From Halobacteriales archaeon QS_9_67_15 (GTDB taxonomy: Archaea > Halobacteriota > Halobacteria > Halobacteriales > Haloarculaceae), in the NCBI GenBank assembly GCA_003023165.1, contig PXSD01000176.1:1-21581 (forward strand): a stretch of DNA of 21,581 bases. Direction: 5' to 3'. Positions 6,128-14,126 of this stretch are shown one piece after another (the stretch's first letter is position 1; each line of letters begins with the position of its first letter). Under the pieces are notes generated by a model. The model saw nothing but the letters and a program-made list of their open reading frames with translations. It ran no database searches and had not been told where the DNA came from. The translations under genes were made by a program, and so were the position numbers.

Positions 6128-7615
6128 TTACCCGAACATCTGGCGCATCATCGGGTGCATCTCCATGAGCTGCTCTTCGGCGATCTCTTCGTAGATCTTG
6201 TAGGTGATGGACACTGTCAGCAGCAGCCCTGTCCCGGAGACGTCACCGATGGTCCCCATCATGTTTGCGAGGACGGCCAGCAGGCCGACCAAGGCCCCGC
6301 CGATGACGGTCACCTGCGGGATGTAGCGTTCGAGCACCTTCTCGATGACGCTGACGTTGCGCCGGAAGCCCGGGATCTCCATCCCGGAGTTGTGTATCTG
6401 CTTCGCCGTCGCCTCCGGGCCCATGTCGGTCGTCTCGACCCAGAAGATGGCGAAGATGGCGCCGCCGATGACCATGAAGGTCAGGTCGACACCCACTCGC
6501 AGGACGATCTGCCAGGGCTCGTTCGTCGTCTGCCCCAGCCACCACATCCACTGGCCGGGACTCCGGACCGGTGCCATGTAGTAGAACAGGCCACCGACCG
6601 GATTCGCGACGCCGCCCTGGCTCGACTGGTAGACGCCGAGCCACGAGGGCATGCTCGTCAGCTGTGTGTTGAGGATGCGACCCAGGAACTGGATATTGGC
6701 CTGCAGCGCGCGGACGAGGATCATCGGCAGGACGCTCGCGTAGATCAGCTTGACCGGGAACCGACCCCGGGCGCCCTTGACACGCGTGTTCGACAGCGGG
6801 ATCTCGACGCGGACGCTCTCCGCGTAGACGACCACGACGAAGATCATGACTGTCGTGATCAGCGCGAGGATCTGCCCCTGTCCGAAGACGAGCGTCTGGA
6901 AGCCGCTCCCGAGGACCGGGCCGACGTCGATGTTACCGCTGACGATGCCGAGCCAGGTCGGGACGATACCGATGTTCTGGGGGTTACCGATGAAGCTCGT
7001 CGAGACGAGCCCGCCGATCAGTCGCTGGCTCACGCCCGCGATGATGAACAGGCCGATCCCGGAGCCGACGCCCCACTTGGAGATGACCTCGTCCATGTAG
7101 AGGATGAGGACACCGCCGACGAAGATCTGGGCGAACATCAGCCACTTCACGCCGAAGGCGCCGCCGGGGAACGTCTGCGCCAGCCCCTCGCTGGCCGGGA
7201 GGAAGGTCCCGGCGAACACCATCGGCAGGCCGGTCAGACAGATCATCACGAGCACCAGGAACTTCTGGAGCCCCTGGTAGAGGATCTGGTCCCGGGGGTT
7301 GTTCTGCGTGTCGAGGCCGAGCAGGTCGGCACCGCCGAGCAACTGCAACACGATGCTCGCCGTGACGATCGGTCCGATACCGAGTTGCATTATCGTCCCC
7401 TGACCGCCTGCCAGGATCGAACGGAACTGCCCGAAGACGTCCTGTCCCTGTCCGCCGCCGCCCAGCCCGAACAGGTAGACGTTCGTCAGGAAGAAGTACA
7501 GCACCAACACGCCGGCCGTCCAACCGAGCTTCCGCTTGAAGGGGACGTGCCCCTCCGGGCGCTCGACGGTGGGCATGCGGGTGAGTACCGGTTCGGCGGT
7601 GTCCTTCCAGCCCAT
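6128..7615 (-). CDS. secY: Protein translocase subunit SecY
   Basis: The 495-residue channel subunit of the Sec translocon (with SecE and Sec61-beta), which moves unfolded proteins across the cytoplasmic membrane and inserts membrane proteins. Successive hydrophobic segments fit ten membrane helices: TM1 near residues 30-50 (WTAGVLVLYFFLTNVYLFGL), then a plug-region segment FGQFRSILAGGQGTIMQLG, and later IYASVLPMILVRALQANIQF. The conserved SNTRVKGARGRFPVKLIY marks a cytosolic loop used for ribosome and partner contact. The start MGWKDTAEPVL is 2 bases after the uL15 stop (TAA-AC-ATG). Its place as last gene of the spc part of the operon matches other archaea. I see no adenylate kinase gene behind it. 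Confidence 0.97.
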   Translation of the reverse strand: MGWKDTAEPVLTRMPTVERPEGHVPFKRKLGWTAGVLVLYFFLTNVYLFGLGGGGQGQDVFGQFRSILAGGQGTIMQLGIGPIVTASIVLQLLGGADLLGLDTQNNPRDQILYQGLQKFLVLVMICLTGLPMVFAGTFLPASEGLAQTFPGGAFGVKWLMFAQIFVGGVLILYMDEVISKWGVGSGIGLFIIAGVSQRLIGGLVSTSFIGNPQNIGIVPTWLGIVSGNIDVGPVLGSGFQTLVFGQGQILALITTVMIFVVVVYAESVRVEIPLSNTRVKGARGRFPVKLIYASVLPMILVRALQANIQFLGRILNTQLTSMPSWLGVYQSSQGGVANPVGGLFYYMAPVRSPGQWMWWLGQTTNEPWQIVLRVGVDLTFMVIGGAIFAIFWVETTDMGPEATAKQIHNSGMEIPGFRRNVSVIEKVLERYIPQVTVIGGALVGLLAVLANMMGTIGDVSGTGLLLTVSITYKIYEEIAEEQLMEMHPMMRQMFG

Positions 7616-7617
7616 GT

Positions 7618-8115
7618 TTATGAGTCGTCTTGTTCGTCCGGTGTATCCTTGTCGGTTTCCGCAGCGCGCCGCTCACCGGCTTCGGTCAGCTCCGTCGACC
7701 CACCGGCGGCCTCGACTTTCTCCTCGGCCGCGTCCGAGAAGGCGTCGGCGACCAGGTGGAGCTCGTTGCGGACCTGTCCGCCGCCGAGCACCTTCACCGC
7801 GTCGACCTCGTGGCCGTCTTCGACGACGTCACGCGCGTCGATGCGGTAGCCGTCGCCGTCTGCGTCGGCGACGCCGTCGGCCGCGAGCAGTGCCGCGTCC
7901 TCGTCCAGCGTGCGGACGTCGACCTCGGCGACCTCGTCCTGGACCGCGTCGGGTCGCTCGAACCCGTGTTTGTCCCACGGGCCGTGGTTGTGCATCTCGT
8001 GTTTGCGGCTCCCCGCGTTGCCGCGCCCGCCGCGATGGCCGGCACCGCGTCGGTTCTTGTGAGAGCCGCCGCCGTGCGTTCGCGAACCGCGCTGTCGTTT
8101 CTTTTTGGACGTCAT
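7618..8115 (-). CDS. rpl15: Large-subunit ribosomal protein uL15
   Basis: A 165-residue protein of the large ribosomal subunit, the usual haloarchaeal length. The basic, Gly-rich N-terminal extension that threads into 23S rRNA is obvious (MTSKKKRQRGSRTHGGGSHK, then NRRGAGHRGGRGNAG). The globular C-terminal part follows from about residue 60 (VDVRTLDEDAALLAADGV, KVLGGGQVRNELHLVADAFS), and the end is an acidic tail (TDKDTPDEQDDS). Its ATG overlaps the uL30 stop by four bases (ATGA), so translation is probably coupled to the gene before it. Confidence 0.96.
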   Translation of the reverse strand: MTSKKKRQRGSRTHGGGSHKNRRGAGHRGGRGNAGSRKHEMHNHGPWDKHGFERPDAVQDEVAEVDVRTLDEDAALLAADGVADADGDGYRIDARDVVEDGHEVDAVKVLGGGQVRNELHLVADAFSDAAEEKVEAAGGSTELTEAGERRAAETDKDTPDEQDDS

Positions 8116-8576
8116 CGCATCGCCTCCAGGAGCGCGTCGATGGACTCGGAGTCGTGTCGGCCGAGCTCACCGCCCTCCTTGGTCGGGTGTTTGATCCCGT
8201 CGTGACCGCCACGCGGGGGGTGCAGGCGCAGCGTCGGCGCCAGCCCCTGCTCTTTGAGCGTCGTCTCCTCGTCGACGAGCGCCTCCGCCAGCGCCTCGAC
8301 GCTCATGTAGTCGGTGTTCGCCACGACCCACGAGTCGTCGATGTCGGCCTCGCCCTCGAGGGGCTCGCCGCGGCGCTCGACCAGGAGCGCGACCGTCTCG
8401 ACGCTGGGTTCGCCGACGGCGACGTAGTCGTTGACCTTCGTGACCATCCCCTCGTACGTCTCGGTCTCGGGGACGAACGTCGCGTGGTTGACGTTGTGGA
8501 CGTTCAGCATCTCCAACGTGTCCCGTACGTCCTGGTTCATGTTGACCTCACCGCGGAGCTGTACGAGCGCTTGCAT
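8112..8576 (-). CDS. rpl30: Large-subunit ribosomal protein uL30
   Basis: A 154-residue archaeal uL30, longer than the ~60-residue bacterial form because archaeal and eukaryotic homologues carry extra domains. The start is fixed by MQALVQLRGEVNMNQDVRDT, whose ATG shares one base with the uS5 stop (TGATG). A longer open frame upstream is only read-through opposite uS5. The conserved core is TLEMLNVHNVNHATFVPETE and MVTKVNDYVAVGE. The C-terminal LRLHPPRGGHDGIKHPTKEG is the archaeal extension. It overlaps uL15 by four bases. Confidence 0.96.
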   Translation of the reverse strand: MQALVQLRGEVNMNQDVRDTLEMLNVHNVNHATFVPETETYEGMVTKVNDYVAVGEPSVETVALLVERRGEPLEGEADIDDSWVVANTDYMSVEALAEALVDEETTLKEQGLAPTLRLHPPRGGHDGIKHPTKEGGELGRHDSESIDALLEAMR

Positions 8577-9208
8577 CACTCGATCACCTCTCGCTTCTCC
8601 CAGGTCTCCTGGGGGACGCGTGCTTCGGCGGTGTTCGTCAGCGCGTTGAACGTCGCCTTCGCGAAGTTCACCGTCGTGCGCGTGTTGCCCGACGAGCGGG
8701 TCCAGATGTCCTCGATACCTGCGAGTTCGAGGACGTGCCGGACGGTCTCTCCGCCGGCCAGCCCGAGCCCGCGCGGCGCGGGCTGGAGCTCGACCTCGAC
8801 GCTCCCGGCCTTGCCGGTCGTCCGGAGCGCGACGGTGTGGGCGCGCCCACAGCCACACTCCCAGGACCCGCAGCCCCGAGAGACGTCGATGAGGTTCAGC
8901 TTCGCGACCTCGATGGCCTTCTGGATCGCACCGCCGACCTGGTCGTCGCGCCCTTCCGCGTAGCCGACGAGGCCGTCGCGGTTGCCCACGACGACCACGC
9001 AGCGAAACTTGACGCGCCGACCGGAGTCGGTCATGCGCTGGACCATGTTGATGTCCAGCACTTCGTCTTCCAGCCCGGGGACGAGCTGGTCGACGATTTC
9101 CGGTTCCTTGAGCGGCAGGCCGGAGTTGAGGGCGTCCTGCATCGTTTCGGTCTCGCCCTCGGCGACCGCGTGGCCGAGCCGTGTCCGCGGCTCCCAGCCG
9201 CTGCTCAT
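8576..9208 (-). CDS. rps5: Small-subunit ribosomal protein uS5
   Basis: A 210-residue small-subunit protein near the mRNA entry and decoding region. The double-stranded-RNA-binding-like N-domain includes VQRMTDSGRRVKFRCVVVVG and GNRDGLVGYAEGRDDQVGGA (about 56-93). The C-terminal domain includes QPAPRGLGLAGGETVRHVLE and GIEDIWTRSSGNTRTTVNFA. A Cys cluster, RGCGSWECGCGRAH (Cys113, 118 and 120), is typical of archaeal uS5. The ATG overlaps the uL18 stop by four bases, and the TGA shares one base with the uL30 start. Confidence 0.96.
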   Translation of the reverse strand: MSSGWEPRTRLGHAVAEGETETMQDALNSGLPLKEPEIVDQLVPGLEDEVLDINMVQRMTDSGRRVKFRCVVVVGNRDGLVGYAEGRDDQVGGAIQKAIEVAKLNLIDVSRGCGSWECGCGRAHTVALRTTGKAGSVEVELQPAPRGLGLAGGETVRHVLELAGIEDIWTRSSGNTRTTVNFAKATFNALTNTAEARVPQETWEKREVIE

Positions 9209-9765
9209 AGTTCCTCAGCCTCCAGTAGTCGTTCTCGCATGTCGTCGAAGTGTTCGGGTAGGTCCGTTGCGTCGAACTCCCCGCTGTACAGCCCGTCGTC
9301 GAGCTGCGCTGCGTACTCGGCGATGTGCTCGCCGCGCGTGCGCGACCAGTCAGCGAGCACGCTGTCGTTGTGGGGAATGTCGAGTCCGGCGTCGATTGCG
9401 CCTTCCTGTACTGCGAATACTTTGCTACCGGGCGTCGGCGTGTTGAGACCGATGTCGAGGACGGCCTCGTCGAGGCCGGCCTCCTCGGCGCGCAGTCCAG
9501 CGAGGACCCCGGTCAGGTAGGCTGCGGGCATGTTGCCCGTCGGGCCGTCCCAGCCGTGGTCCGCGAGGTCGCTGGAGCGTGCGCTCGCGACCGTCTCGTC
9601 GCCGTTCGTCCCGGTGATGATCAGCTGCGCCGTGACGTGCTTGTTGCTCTTCCGAGCGACCAAGCGCGGTTTGCCGGATTTCAGCAGGCGCAACCTCTGA
9701 TGGTAATCGGTCCGGGCCTCGCGGCGACGCCGCATCGGCACCGTGTAGCGTGGTCCTGTCGCCAT
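9205..9765 (-). CDS. rpl18: Large-subunit ribosomal protein uL18
   Basis: A 186-residue 5S-rRNA-binding protein of the central protuberance, working with uL5. The start MATGPRYTVPMRRRREARTD is chosen because it matches the conserved family N-terminus and its ATG shares one base with the eL19 stop (TAATG). The longer open frame upstream is antisense noise. Recognisable blocks are YHQRLRLLKSGKPRLVARKS, NKHVTAQLIITGTNGDETVA and GWDGPTGNMPAAYLTGVLAG. The C-terminal region, after DIGLNTPTPGSKVFAVQEGA, is the archaeal extension. It overlaps uS5 by four bases. Confidence 0.96.
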   Translation of the reverse strand: MATGPRYTVPMRRRREARTDYHQRLRLLKSGKPRLVARKSNKHVTAQLIITGTNGDETVASARSSDLADHGWDGPTGNMPAAYLTGVLAGLRAEEAGLDEAVLDIGLNTPTPGSKVFAVQEGAIDAGLDIPHNDSVLADWSRTRGEHIAEYAAQLDDGLYSGEFDATDLPEHFDDMRERLLEAEEL

Positions 9766-10202
9766 TAGTTGTCCTCCAGAGTTCGCTCGATGTCCGCGAC
9801 GCTGTCGAACTCTCCACCGCTCGCGCGGTCGTAGAGGTCCCGATACAGCGACTTCGAGATCTCGCCCGAGTCGCGCAGCTCGCGGAGTTTCTCGCGCTGT
9901 GCGCGGATCTTCGACTGCCACTGCTGCTTCTCGTTCTCGCGTCCGCCCGCCGTCCCCTTCCGGGACCCCTGTCCCTTCTGGTGACCGTAGGCGCGCTTCT
10001 CCTGGCGTTCGTTCGCGCGACCCCGCGAGTTGCCCTTCGGTGCTTCCGCGCGGATGGCACCCTCGTCGACGAGTTCGCGGATGTCTTCGCGCGTGATCGC
10101 GTCCGCGAGCTCGCCCTGTCGCTTGGGGTCGAGCCAGACCTTGTTCTTCCCGACATCGAGGACGTCGGCCGCCATTCGCTTCTGTGCACTCAGGTCCGTC
10201 AT
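9765..10202 (-). CDS. rpl19e: Large-subunit ribosomal protein eL19
   Basis: A 145-residue protein found only in archaea and eukaryotes, close to the expected ~150. The start MTDLSAQKRMAADVLDVGKN is preceded by unrelated sequence in the longer open frame. The N-terminal globular domain includes KVWLDPKRQGELADAITRED and IRELVDEGAIRAEAPKGNSR. The basic connector RGRANERQEKRAYGHQKGQG and the C-terminal helical segment KIRAQREKLRELRDSGEISK complete the family pattern. Its ATG overlaps the eL32 stop (ATGA), and its TAA shares one base with the uL18 ATG. Confidence 0.95.
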   Translation of the reverse strand: MTDLSAQKRMAADVLDVGKNKVWLDPKRQGELADAITREDIRELVDEGAIRAEAPKGNSRGRANERQEKRAYGHQKGQGSRKGTAGGRENEKQQWQSKIRAQREKLRELRDSGEISKSLYRDLYDRASGGEFDSVADIERTLEDN

Positions 10203-10951
10203 TCTACCGTCACCTCCTCGTAGGTGGGGTTGAGCACGCGGATCTCTCGGTCCTCGCACTCGTCCTCGATGCGCTCGCGCTTGCGACCGCCGACCTTCGA
10301 GGCGATGCGGACGGCCTGCGTGTCGCCGTCCACGTCCTCGAGGTCGTCCACGCTGTGCACACGGACCTCCTCGAAGCCCGACGGGTGCAGGCCGCGGACC
10401 GCCTTCGGCGAGCGAAAGCCCGCCTCGACGGTGTCGCCCTTGCCCTTGATACCGATCCGCTGTTTCGAGAGCGTCCCGCGGGGCTTGCGCCACGACGTCG
10501 AGACGCGCGTTTTCTTGTGGTAGTCCTGCCGGTTGAACTGCGGCGTGCTCGTCTTCGCGCGCTCGTTGAGCAGCCGCTCGGTGTTCTCGTCTAACTCCGG
10601 CTCGAAGTCGACCTCGATGCGCGGCCGCATCTCGGTCTCGACGTCTTCGGCCGGCTCCTCGGCCTTCTCGGCCTCCTCGGGCTCCTCTTCCTCGACCTCG
10701 GCCTCGGTCTCCTCGGCGACTTCGAGTCCGCCGACGTCGGCCTTGATACGGGCCGCCAGCGCGTTGCCCACCACGTCGGCGAGCTCCTCCTGGCTGGCAC
10801 CGCGGACGTCGTCGACCGTCTCGTAGCCCGCCGCTTCGAGGTCACCGGCGCGGGACGGCCCGACGCCGCTGATGTCCTCGAGTTCCTCGAACGCCTCGGT
10901 CTCTGCCTCGGCCTCCTCGGCGTCGGCCTCGTTGTCTTGTTCGTCTGCCAT
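10199..10951 (-). CDS. rpl32e: Large-subunit ribosomal protein eL32 with N-terminal helix-hairpin-helix domain
   Basis: A 250-residue protein with two parts. Residues 20-75 form a helix-hairpin-helix module (LEDISGVGPSRAGDLEAAGY, ETVDDVRGASQEELADVVGN) of the kind fused to eL32 in haloarchaea. A Glu-rich linker follows (about 80-105), and then the eL32 core (TSTPQFNRQDYHKKTRVSTS, WRKPRGTLSKQRIGIKGKGD, AVRGLHPSGFEEVRV). The ATG shares one base with the uL6 stop, and the TGA overlaps the eL19 start by four bases. The extra domain may add rRNA contacts, but I infer that only from fold type. Confidence 0.95.
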   Translation of the reverse strand: MADEQDNEADAEEAEAETEAFEELEDISGVGPSRAGDLEAAGYETVDDVRGASQEELADVVGNALAARIKADVGGLEVAEETEAEVEEEEPEEAEKAEEPAEDVETEMRPRIEVDFEPELDENTERLLNERAKTSTPQFNRQDYHKKTRVSTSWRKPRGTLSKQRIGIKGKGDTVEAGFRSPKAVRGLHPSGFEEVRVHSVDDLEDVDGDTQAVRIASKVGGRKRERIEDECEDREIRVLNPTYEEVTVE

Positions 10952-11523
10952 CAGGCGTCACCTCGGGTCGGTTTCTGTGTGATGTAGACCCCGTCCTGGA
11001 AAACGCGAACGTCCTTGTCCTGGACGCGGGTCAGCTGCTCGATGTCCGCCGCGGTCTGACCGACGGCTTCGACGTCGGGACCGCGCAGCGTGACCGTCTC
11101 CTCGTCGACCTGCACGTCGGTGTCGCCGTGGATCGCTGTCCGGCGCGGCGCTCGCTCCCCGAGGAAGTTCTCGATGACGACTTCGTCGCCCTCGACGTCG
11201 ACCTGCATCGGGAAGTGGGAGTAGAAGACTTCCATCTCGTACTCCCAGCCCTCCGTCACGCCGTGGATCATGTTCCGGACGTGACTCTCGAAGGTCCCCA
11301 GCGTCGACATTGTCTTTGCGTCGTCCTCGTCGCTCTCGATGACGACACCGTCGACGCTGTCACCGTCTCCGTCCGGCTCCGCCGGAACGCTCTCGACTGT
11401 CACCGACACGTCGGGGTACCAGAGCCGCCGGGTCACGCTCCCGTTGGACCCCTCGATCGTGAGTTCGAGGTGGTCCATCTCGGCGCTTACGTCGTCTGGA
11501 ATTTCAAGTTCTGTGCGTGGCAT
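10951..11523 (-). CDS. rpl6: Large-subunit ribosomal protein uL6
   Basis: A 190-residue protein near the sarcin-ricin region of the large subunit. The start MPRTELEIPDDVSAEMDHLE lies 2 bases after the uS8 stop; the longer frame upstream is spurious. Family blocks are GSNGSVTRRLWYPDVSVTV, AKTMSTLGTFESHVRNMIHG and FPMQVDVEGDEVVIENFLGE, with the C-terminal VQDKDVRVFQDGVYITQKPT. Compared with the Haloarcula protein as I remember it, there is a short acidic insertion at about residues 44-57 (SVPAEPDGDGDSVD). It overlaps the eL32 start by one base. Confidence 0.95.
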   Translation of the reverse strand: MPRTELEIPDDVSAEMDHLELTIEGSNGSVTRRLWYPDVSVTVESVPAEPDGDGDSVDGVVIESDEDDAKTMSTLGTFESHVRNMIHGVTEGWEYEMEVFYSHFPMQVDVEGDEVVIENFLGERAPRRTAIHGDTDVQVDEETVTLRGPDVEAVGQTAADIEQLTRVQDKDVRVFQDGVYITQKPTRGDA

Positions 11524-11525
11524 TG

Positions 11526-11848
11526 TTAGTAGACGTACGCGATGATCTGGCCACCGATGCCCGCCTCGCGGGCCTCGTAGTGGCTCATGATTCCGTGGCT
11601 GGACCCGCCGAATAGCGGGGCACGACCGGTCCACAGTCGTTGATCGCTCCTTTCAGTTCGACCTCGAACGTACCGGCTTTGCCGTCGTCGACGAACTCGA
11701 AGCCGTCGATGTACCCGCGGTCGTAGAAGACCTCGAGCACGCTGCCGACCTCGTTCGAGGCGGGTGCTACCTCGTGGTCGAGATGTCCGACGCTCTCGGC
11801 GTTGTCGATCCCCGAGAGCGCGTTGGCGAGTGGGTCGTTTCCTGTCAT
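11526..11848 (-). pseudogene. rps8: Small-subunit ribosomal protein uS8, broken by internal deletion and frameshift
   Basis: uS8 binds the central domain of 16S rRNA and is normally essential. From ATG 11848 the frame reads MTGNDPLANALSGIDNAESV onward to GAINDCGPVVPRYSAG (residue 82), then five wrong residues and a stop at 11587-11585. A different frame immediately carries the native C-terminus SHGIMSHYEAREAGIGGQII with AYVY, ending at 11526. Compared with the family as I know it (130 residues), 24 residues are missing between Gly82 and SHGIM. Only two bases (CC) remain there, so about 70 bases are gone and the frame is lost. With those codons restored the length is exactly 130. The left edge of the loss is at a CCCGC/GCGGG stem. 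The ATG overlaps the uS14 stop, and the TAA lies 2 bases before uL6. This is either an assembly or sequencing fault or a true lesion. Confidence 0.85.
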
Positions 11849-12030
11849 GAATACTTCCTGAATCCCATGCTTCGCGAGATCTCTCGGAAGCACTGGCGAC
11901 ACAGCCAGATGTCGTACTTGCCGACCAGTCCCTGCTCGCGACCGCACCGCTGGCAGGACTCGAGCTGGCCGGTCCGCTTTGCAACCTGCTCGCCGGTTTC
12001 GTTCTCGGACTCCGTTTCGCTCTCGCTCAT
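11845..12030 (-). CDS. rps14: Small-subunit ribosomal protein uS14, zinc-binding type
   Basis: A 61-residue uS14 of the small-subunit head. Four cysteines in two CXXC pairs (CQRCG, Cys26 and Cys29; CRQC, Cys44 and Cys47) form a zinc site, the short zinc-type variant standard in archaea. The conserved C-terminus CFREISRSMGFRKYS is intact. The acidic N-terminus (MSESETESENETGEQ) is longer than in non-halophiles. It overlaps uL5 upstream and uS8 downstream by four bases each. Confidence 0.95.
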   Translation of the reverse strand: MSESETESENETGEQVAKRTGQLESCQRCGREQGLVGKYDIWLCRQCFREISRSMGFRKYS

Positions 12031-12560
12031 TCGCTGACCTCCACGTCGAACGCCCGCTCGACGAACGCGACCGCGTCGTCGACCGTGAGTCGGTGACTCG
12101 ACGGGATCTGTCTGGACGCCTTGTCTCGCTTCGACACGCGGTAGCCCGGACGGACCAGGTTGACCGTCACGTCCAGCCCGTAGATACCGGTGTTCGGGTC
12201 GTACTCCTGGCTCGGGAACTCGGTGTGTTCCTCGACGCCGAAACTGAAGTTACCCGTGTCGTCGAACTGCGACTCCGAGAGGTCCGCGAGCTCCAGCGCC
12301 GTTTCGAGGAACTCGTGAGCGTCGTCGGCGCGAAGGGTGACCTTCGCACCGATCGGGTCGCCCTGTCGGAGGCCGAACTCGCCGACCGTCGCCTGCGCCT
12401 GCGTGCGGACCGGCTGCTGGCCCGCGACGTCGGCGAGGATCTCCTCGGCGTTCGCGAGTTCGCGACCGCCTTCGCCGACGCCCATGTGGACGACGACCTT
12501 CTCGACGCGCGGTTCGCGCATCTCGTGGAACTCCGCTCCGGAGTCGGACTCGGAGCTCAT
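12027..12560 (-). CDS. rpl5: Large-subunit ribosomal protein uL5
   Basis: A 177-residue protein that binds 5S rRNA and contacts the P-site tRNA and subunit bridge. Conserved blocks are FHEMREPRVEKVVVHMGVGE, PVRTQAQATVGEFGLRQGDP, IGAKVTLRADDAHEFLETAL and NTGIYGLDVTVNLVRPGYRV. The C-terminal RDKASRQIPSSHRLTVDDAV is the archaeal ending. Both junctions are ATGA overlaps (eS4 before, uS14 after). Confidence 0.96.
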   Translation of the reverse strand: MSSESDSGAEFHEMREPRVEKVVVHMGVGEGGRELANAEEILADVAGQQPVRTQAQATVGEFGLRQGDPIGAKVTLRADDAHEFLETALELADLSESQFDDTGNFSFGVEEHTEFPSQEYDPNTGIYGLDVTVNLVRPGYRVSKRDKASRQIPSSHRLTVDDAVAFVERAFDVEVSE

Positions 12561-13372
12561 TCCTCGTCACCTCCGTCTTCGACGTCCGCGGCGGCCGCTT
12601 CCGTCACGTCTTCTGAGGCCTCGTCGTCGCCGTTGCTCGCGGCGTCGCCGCTCGCAGTTCCCGAGTCGCGTCCCGACTCGCCCGTGAAGTTCTCGTCGAT
12701 GACGACGACGTAGTCTTCGACTGTCTCGAAGCCCGCACCGTCGTCCTGTTCGACGAGCACATTGTTGTCAGCACTGCCCGGCGTGACCTGGATCTCCGCT
12801 ATCTTGCCGATCTCGCCGGCGTGACTGCCGTCGACTGCCGTGACCAGCGCGCCCGCTTCGTACTCGAAGTGGGCGACGATCTCGCCGTCGTCGTTCGAGA
12901 CGACCACGGAGTCACCGCCGTCGTAGGGCGCGCCCCCGTCGACGAGCAGCGTCTCCCCGTCGTGAAGGGTGAGCTGCACGTCGCCACCGGGCACGTGCTG
13001 CTTGTTCACGATCTTGCCGAGCGTCGAGTCCGCCGCGTCCTCGTCGATCGGGGTCAGGGCGAGTCGGCCGCCCTGGCCCGGAAACACGCGGTAGTACTCG
13101 CCTCGCTCGACGAACGCCAGGATGTCGAACATCCCGATCGGACGTTCCTCGTCGGAGACCGCCGTGCCGTTGACCAGGACGCTGTCCTGGTTGAGGGCGT
13201 AGCGGGCCTCCTTGCGGCTGTCCGCGTAGCCGAGCACGTCCCGGAGGACGATGAGCAGGGGAACCCCCGCCTCGCCGTGGGGACCGGCGTCGGCCTTGAC
13301 GGTGAACGTCTCGGTCTTGCGCTCGATCGGCCAGCTGTTCGGCACCGAGAGCCGTTTCTGATGCTTCGTCAT
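12557..13372 (-). CDS. rps4e: Small-subunit ribosomal protein eS4, with acidic tail
   Basis: A 271-residue archaeal and eukaryotic-type S4, unrelated to bacterial uS4. The order is a basic N-terminus (MTKHQKRLSVPNSWPIERKT), an S4-like RNA-binding segment (RDVLGYADSRKEARYALNQD), the central domain (GMFDILAFVERGEYYRVFPG) and a KOW-type segment (SHAGEIGKIAEIQVTPGSAD). The last ~40 residues are an Asp/Glu/Ala-rich tail (from about 232) that I think is longer than in many haloarchaea, where ~235 residues in total is usual from memory. Such tails vary between genera. Both gene junctions are ATGA overlaps. Confidence 0.95.
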   Translation of the reverse strand: MTKHQKRLSVPNSWPIERKTETFTVKADAGPHGEAGVPLLIVLRDVLGYADSRKEARYALNQDSVLVNGTAVSDEERPIGMFDILAFVERGEYYRVFPGQGGRLALTPIDEDAADSTLGKIVNKQHVPGGDVQLTLHDGETLLVDGGAPYDGGDSVVVSNDDGEIVAHFEYEAGALVTAVDGSHAGEIGKIAEIQVTPGSADNNVLVEQDDGAGFETVEDYVVVIDENFTGESGRDSGTASGDAASNGDDEASEDVTEAAAADVEDGGDEE

Positions 13373-13731
13373 GCGCTGTCCTCCTCGGATTCGAGACGCT
13401 CCTCGCGGAGGTCGTCCTCGAGGGTCAAGTCGGTGACGCGCAGGTTCGAGGCGTCGACCGGACGGGGAACTTCCTCGCCGTCGGCCGCCTCGACCGTCAC
13501 GTCCTCGACGCGCACTGCCGTCTCCGACAGGTCGACGTCGACGACTTCGCCGGTCTCGCCGGCGAAGTCACCGCGCAGCACCTCGACGGTGTCGCCCTCG
13601 TTGACGCGCACGTTGCGCTGGCCGTACTCCTCTCGCAGCCCGTCTGTGAGCGTGGCACGGACCTTCGCGTGGCGCTCGTGCAGCGCCGCCGAAGCGTCGT
13701 CGTTTCGCTGTTTGCGTGGTTGCTCGCTCAT
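13369..13731 (-). CDS. rpl24: Large-subunit ribosomal protein uL24
   Basis: A 120-residue protein that helps start large-subunit assembly and sits near the exit tunnel. It contains a KOW motif, VRVNEGDTVEVLRGDFAGET, followed by GEVVDVDLSETAVRVEDV. The N-terminus (QPRKQRNDDASAALHERHAK) is basic and the C-terminus acidic (LTLEDDLREERLESEEDSA). Its ATG overlaps the uL14 stop, and its TGA overlaps the eS4 start. Confidence 0.95.
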   Translation of the reverse strand: MSEQPRKQRNDDASAALHERHAKVRATLTDGLREEYGQRNVRVNEGDTVEVLRGDFAGETGEVVDVDLSETAVRVEDVTVEAADGEEVPRPVDASNLRVTDLTLEDDLREERLESEEDSA

Positions 13732-14126
13732 ACTATCATCGTCGCCGTCGAGGCGACAGATCCGAATCGCTCCGCGACTTCGCGGGCGATGGGTCCTTTC
13801 AGTTCGGTCCCGCGGGGGTCCTCGTTGTCGTCGACGACGACCGCCGCGTTGTCCTCGAACTTCACGCGGGTCCCGTCCGGGCGGCGGATCGGCTTGCGCT
13901 GGCGGACGACGACCGCCTCCAGCACCTGCCGCCGCATCTCCGGGGTCCCCTTCGTGACCGAAACGGTGATCTTGTCACCGATACCCGCCTTCGGATGGCG
14001 GTTCTTCACTCCCGAGTAGCCGGCGATGGAGATGACCTTGAGCTCGCGTGCGCCCGTGTTGTCCGCACACGTGACCAGCGAGCCCTTCTCAAGCCCCTGC
14101 GTGACGTCTGCTTTCATCGCCTCCAT
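13728..14126 (-). CDS. rpl14: Large-subunit ribosomal protein uL14
   Basis: A 132-residue, highly conserved protein at the subunit interface. Signature blocks are LEKGSLVTCADNTGARELKV, NRHPKAGIGDKITVSVTKGT and AVVVRQRKPIRRPDGTRVKF, with the C-terminal GPIAREVAERFGSVASTATM. The start at 14126 (MEAMKADVTQG) is preferred because its ATG shares one base with the uS17 stop. The internal Met at 14117 is the alternative. Confidence 0.96.
   Translation of the reverse strand: MEAMKADVTQGLEKGSLVTCADNTGARELKVISIAGYSGVKNRHPKAGIGDKITVSVTKGTPEMRRQVLEAVVVRQRKPIRRPDGTRVKFEDNAAVVVDDNEDPRGTELKGPIAREVAERFGSVASTATMIV

Noticed and set aside
6155..7849. Plus-strand open frame of 564 codons opposite secY and uL15
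   Set aside because: It mirrors the well-supported secY and uL15 genes and has the His/Asp/Glu-rich composition of a reverse-strand shadow.
11526..11848. Programmed frameshifting to make full-length uS8
   Set aside because: A shift alone cannot restore the 24 missing residues, and no slippery run or pseudoknot is apparent at the junction.
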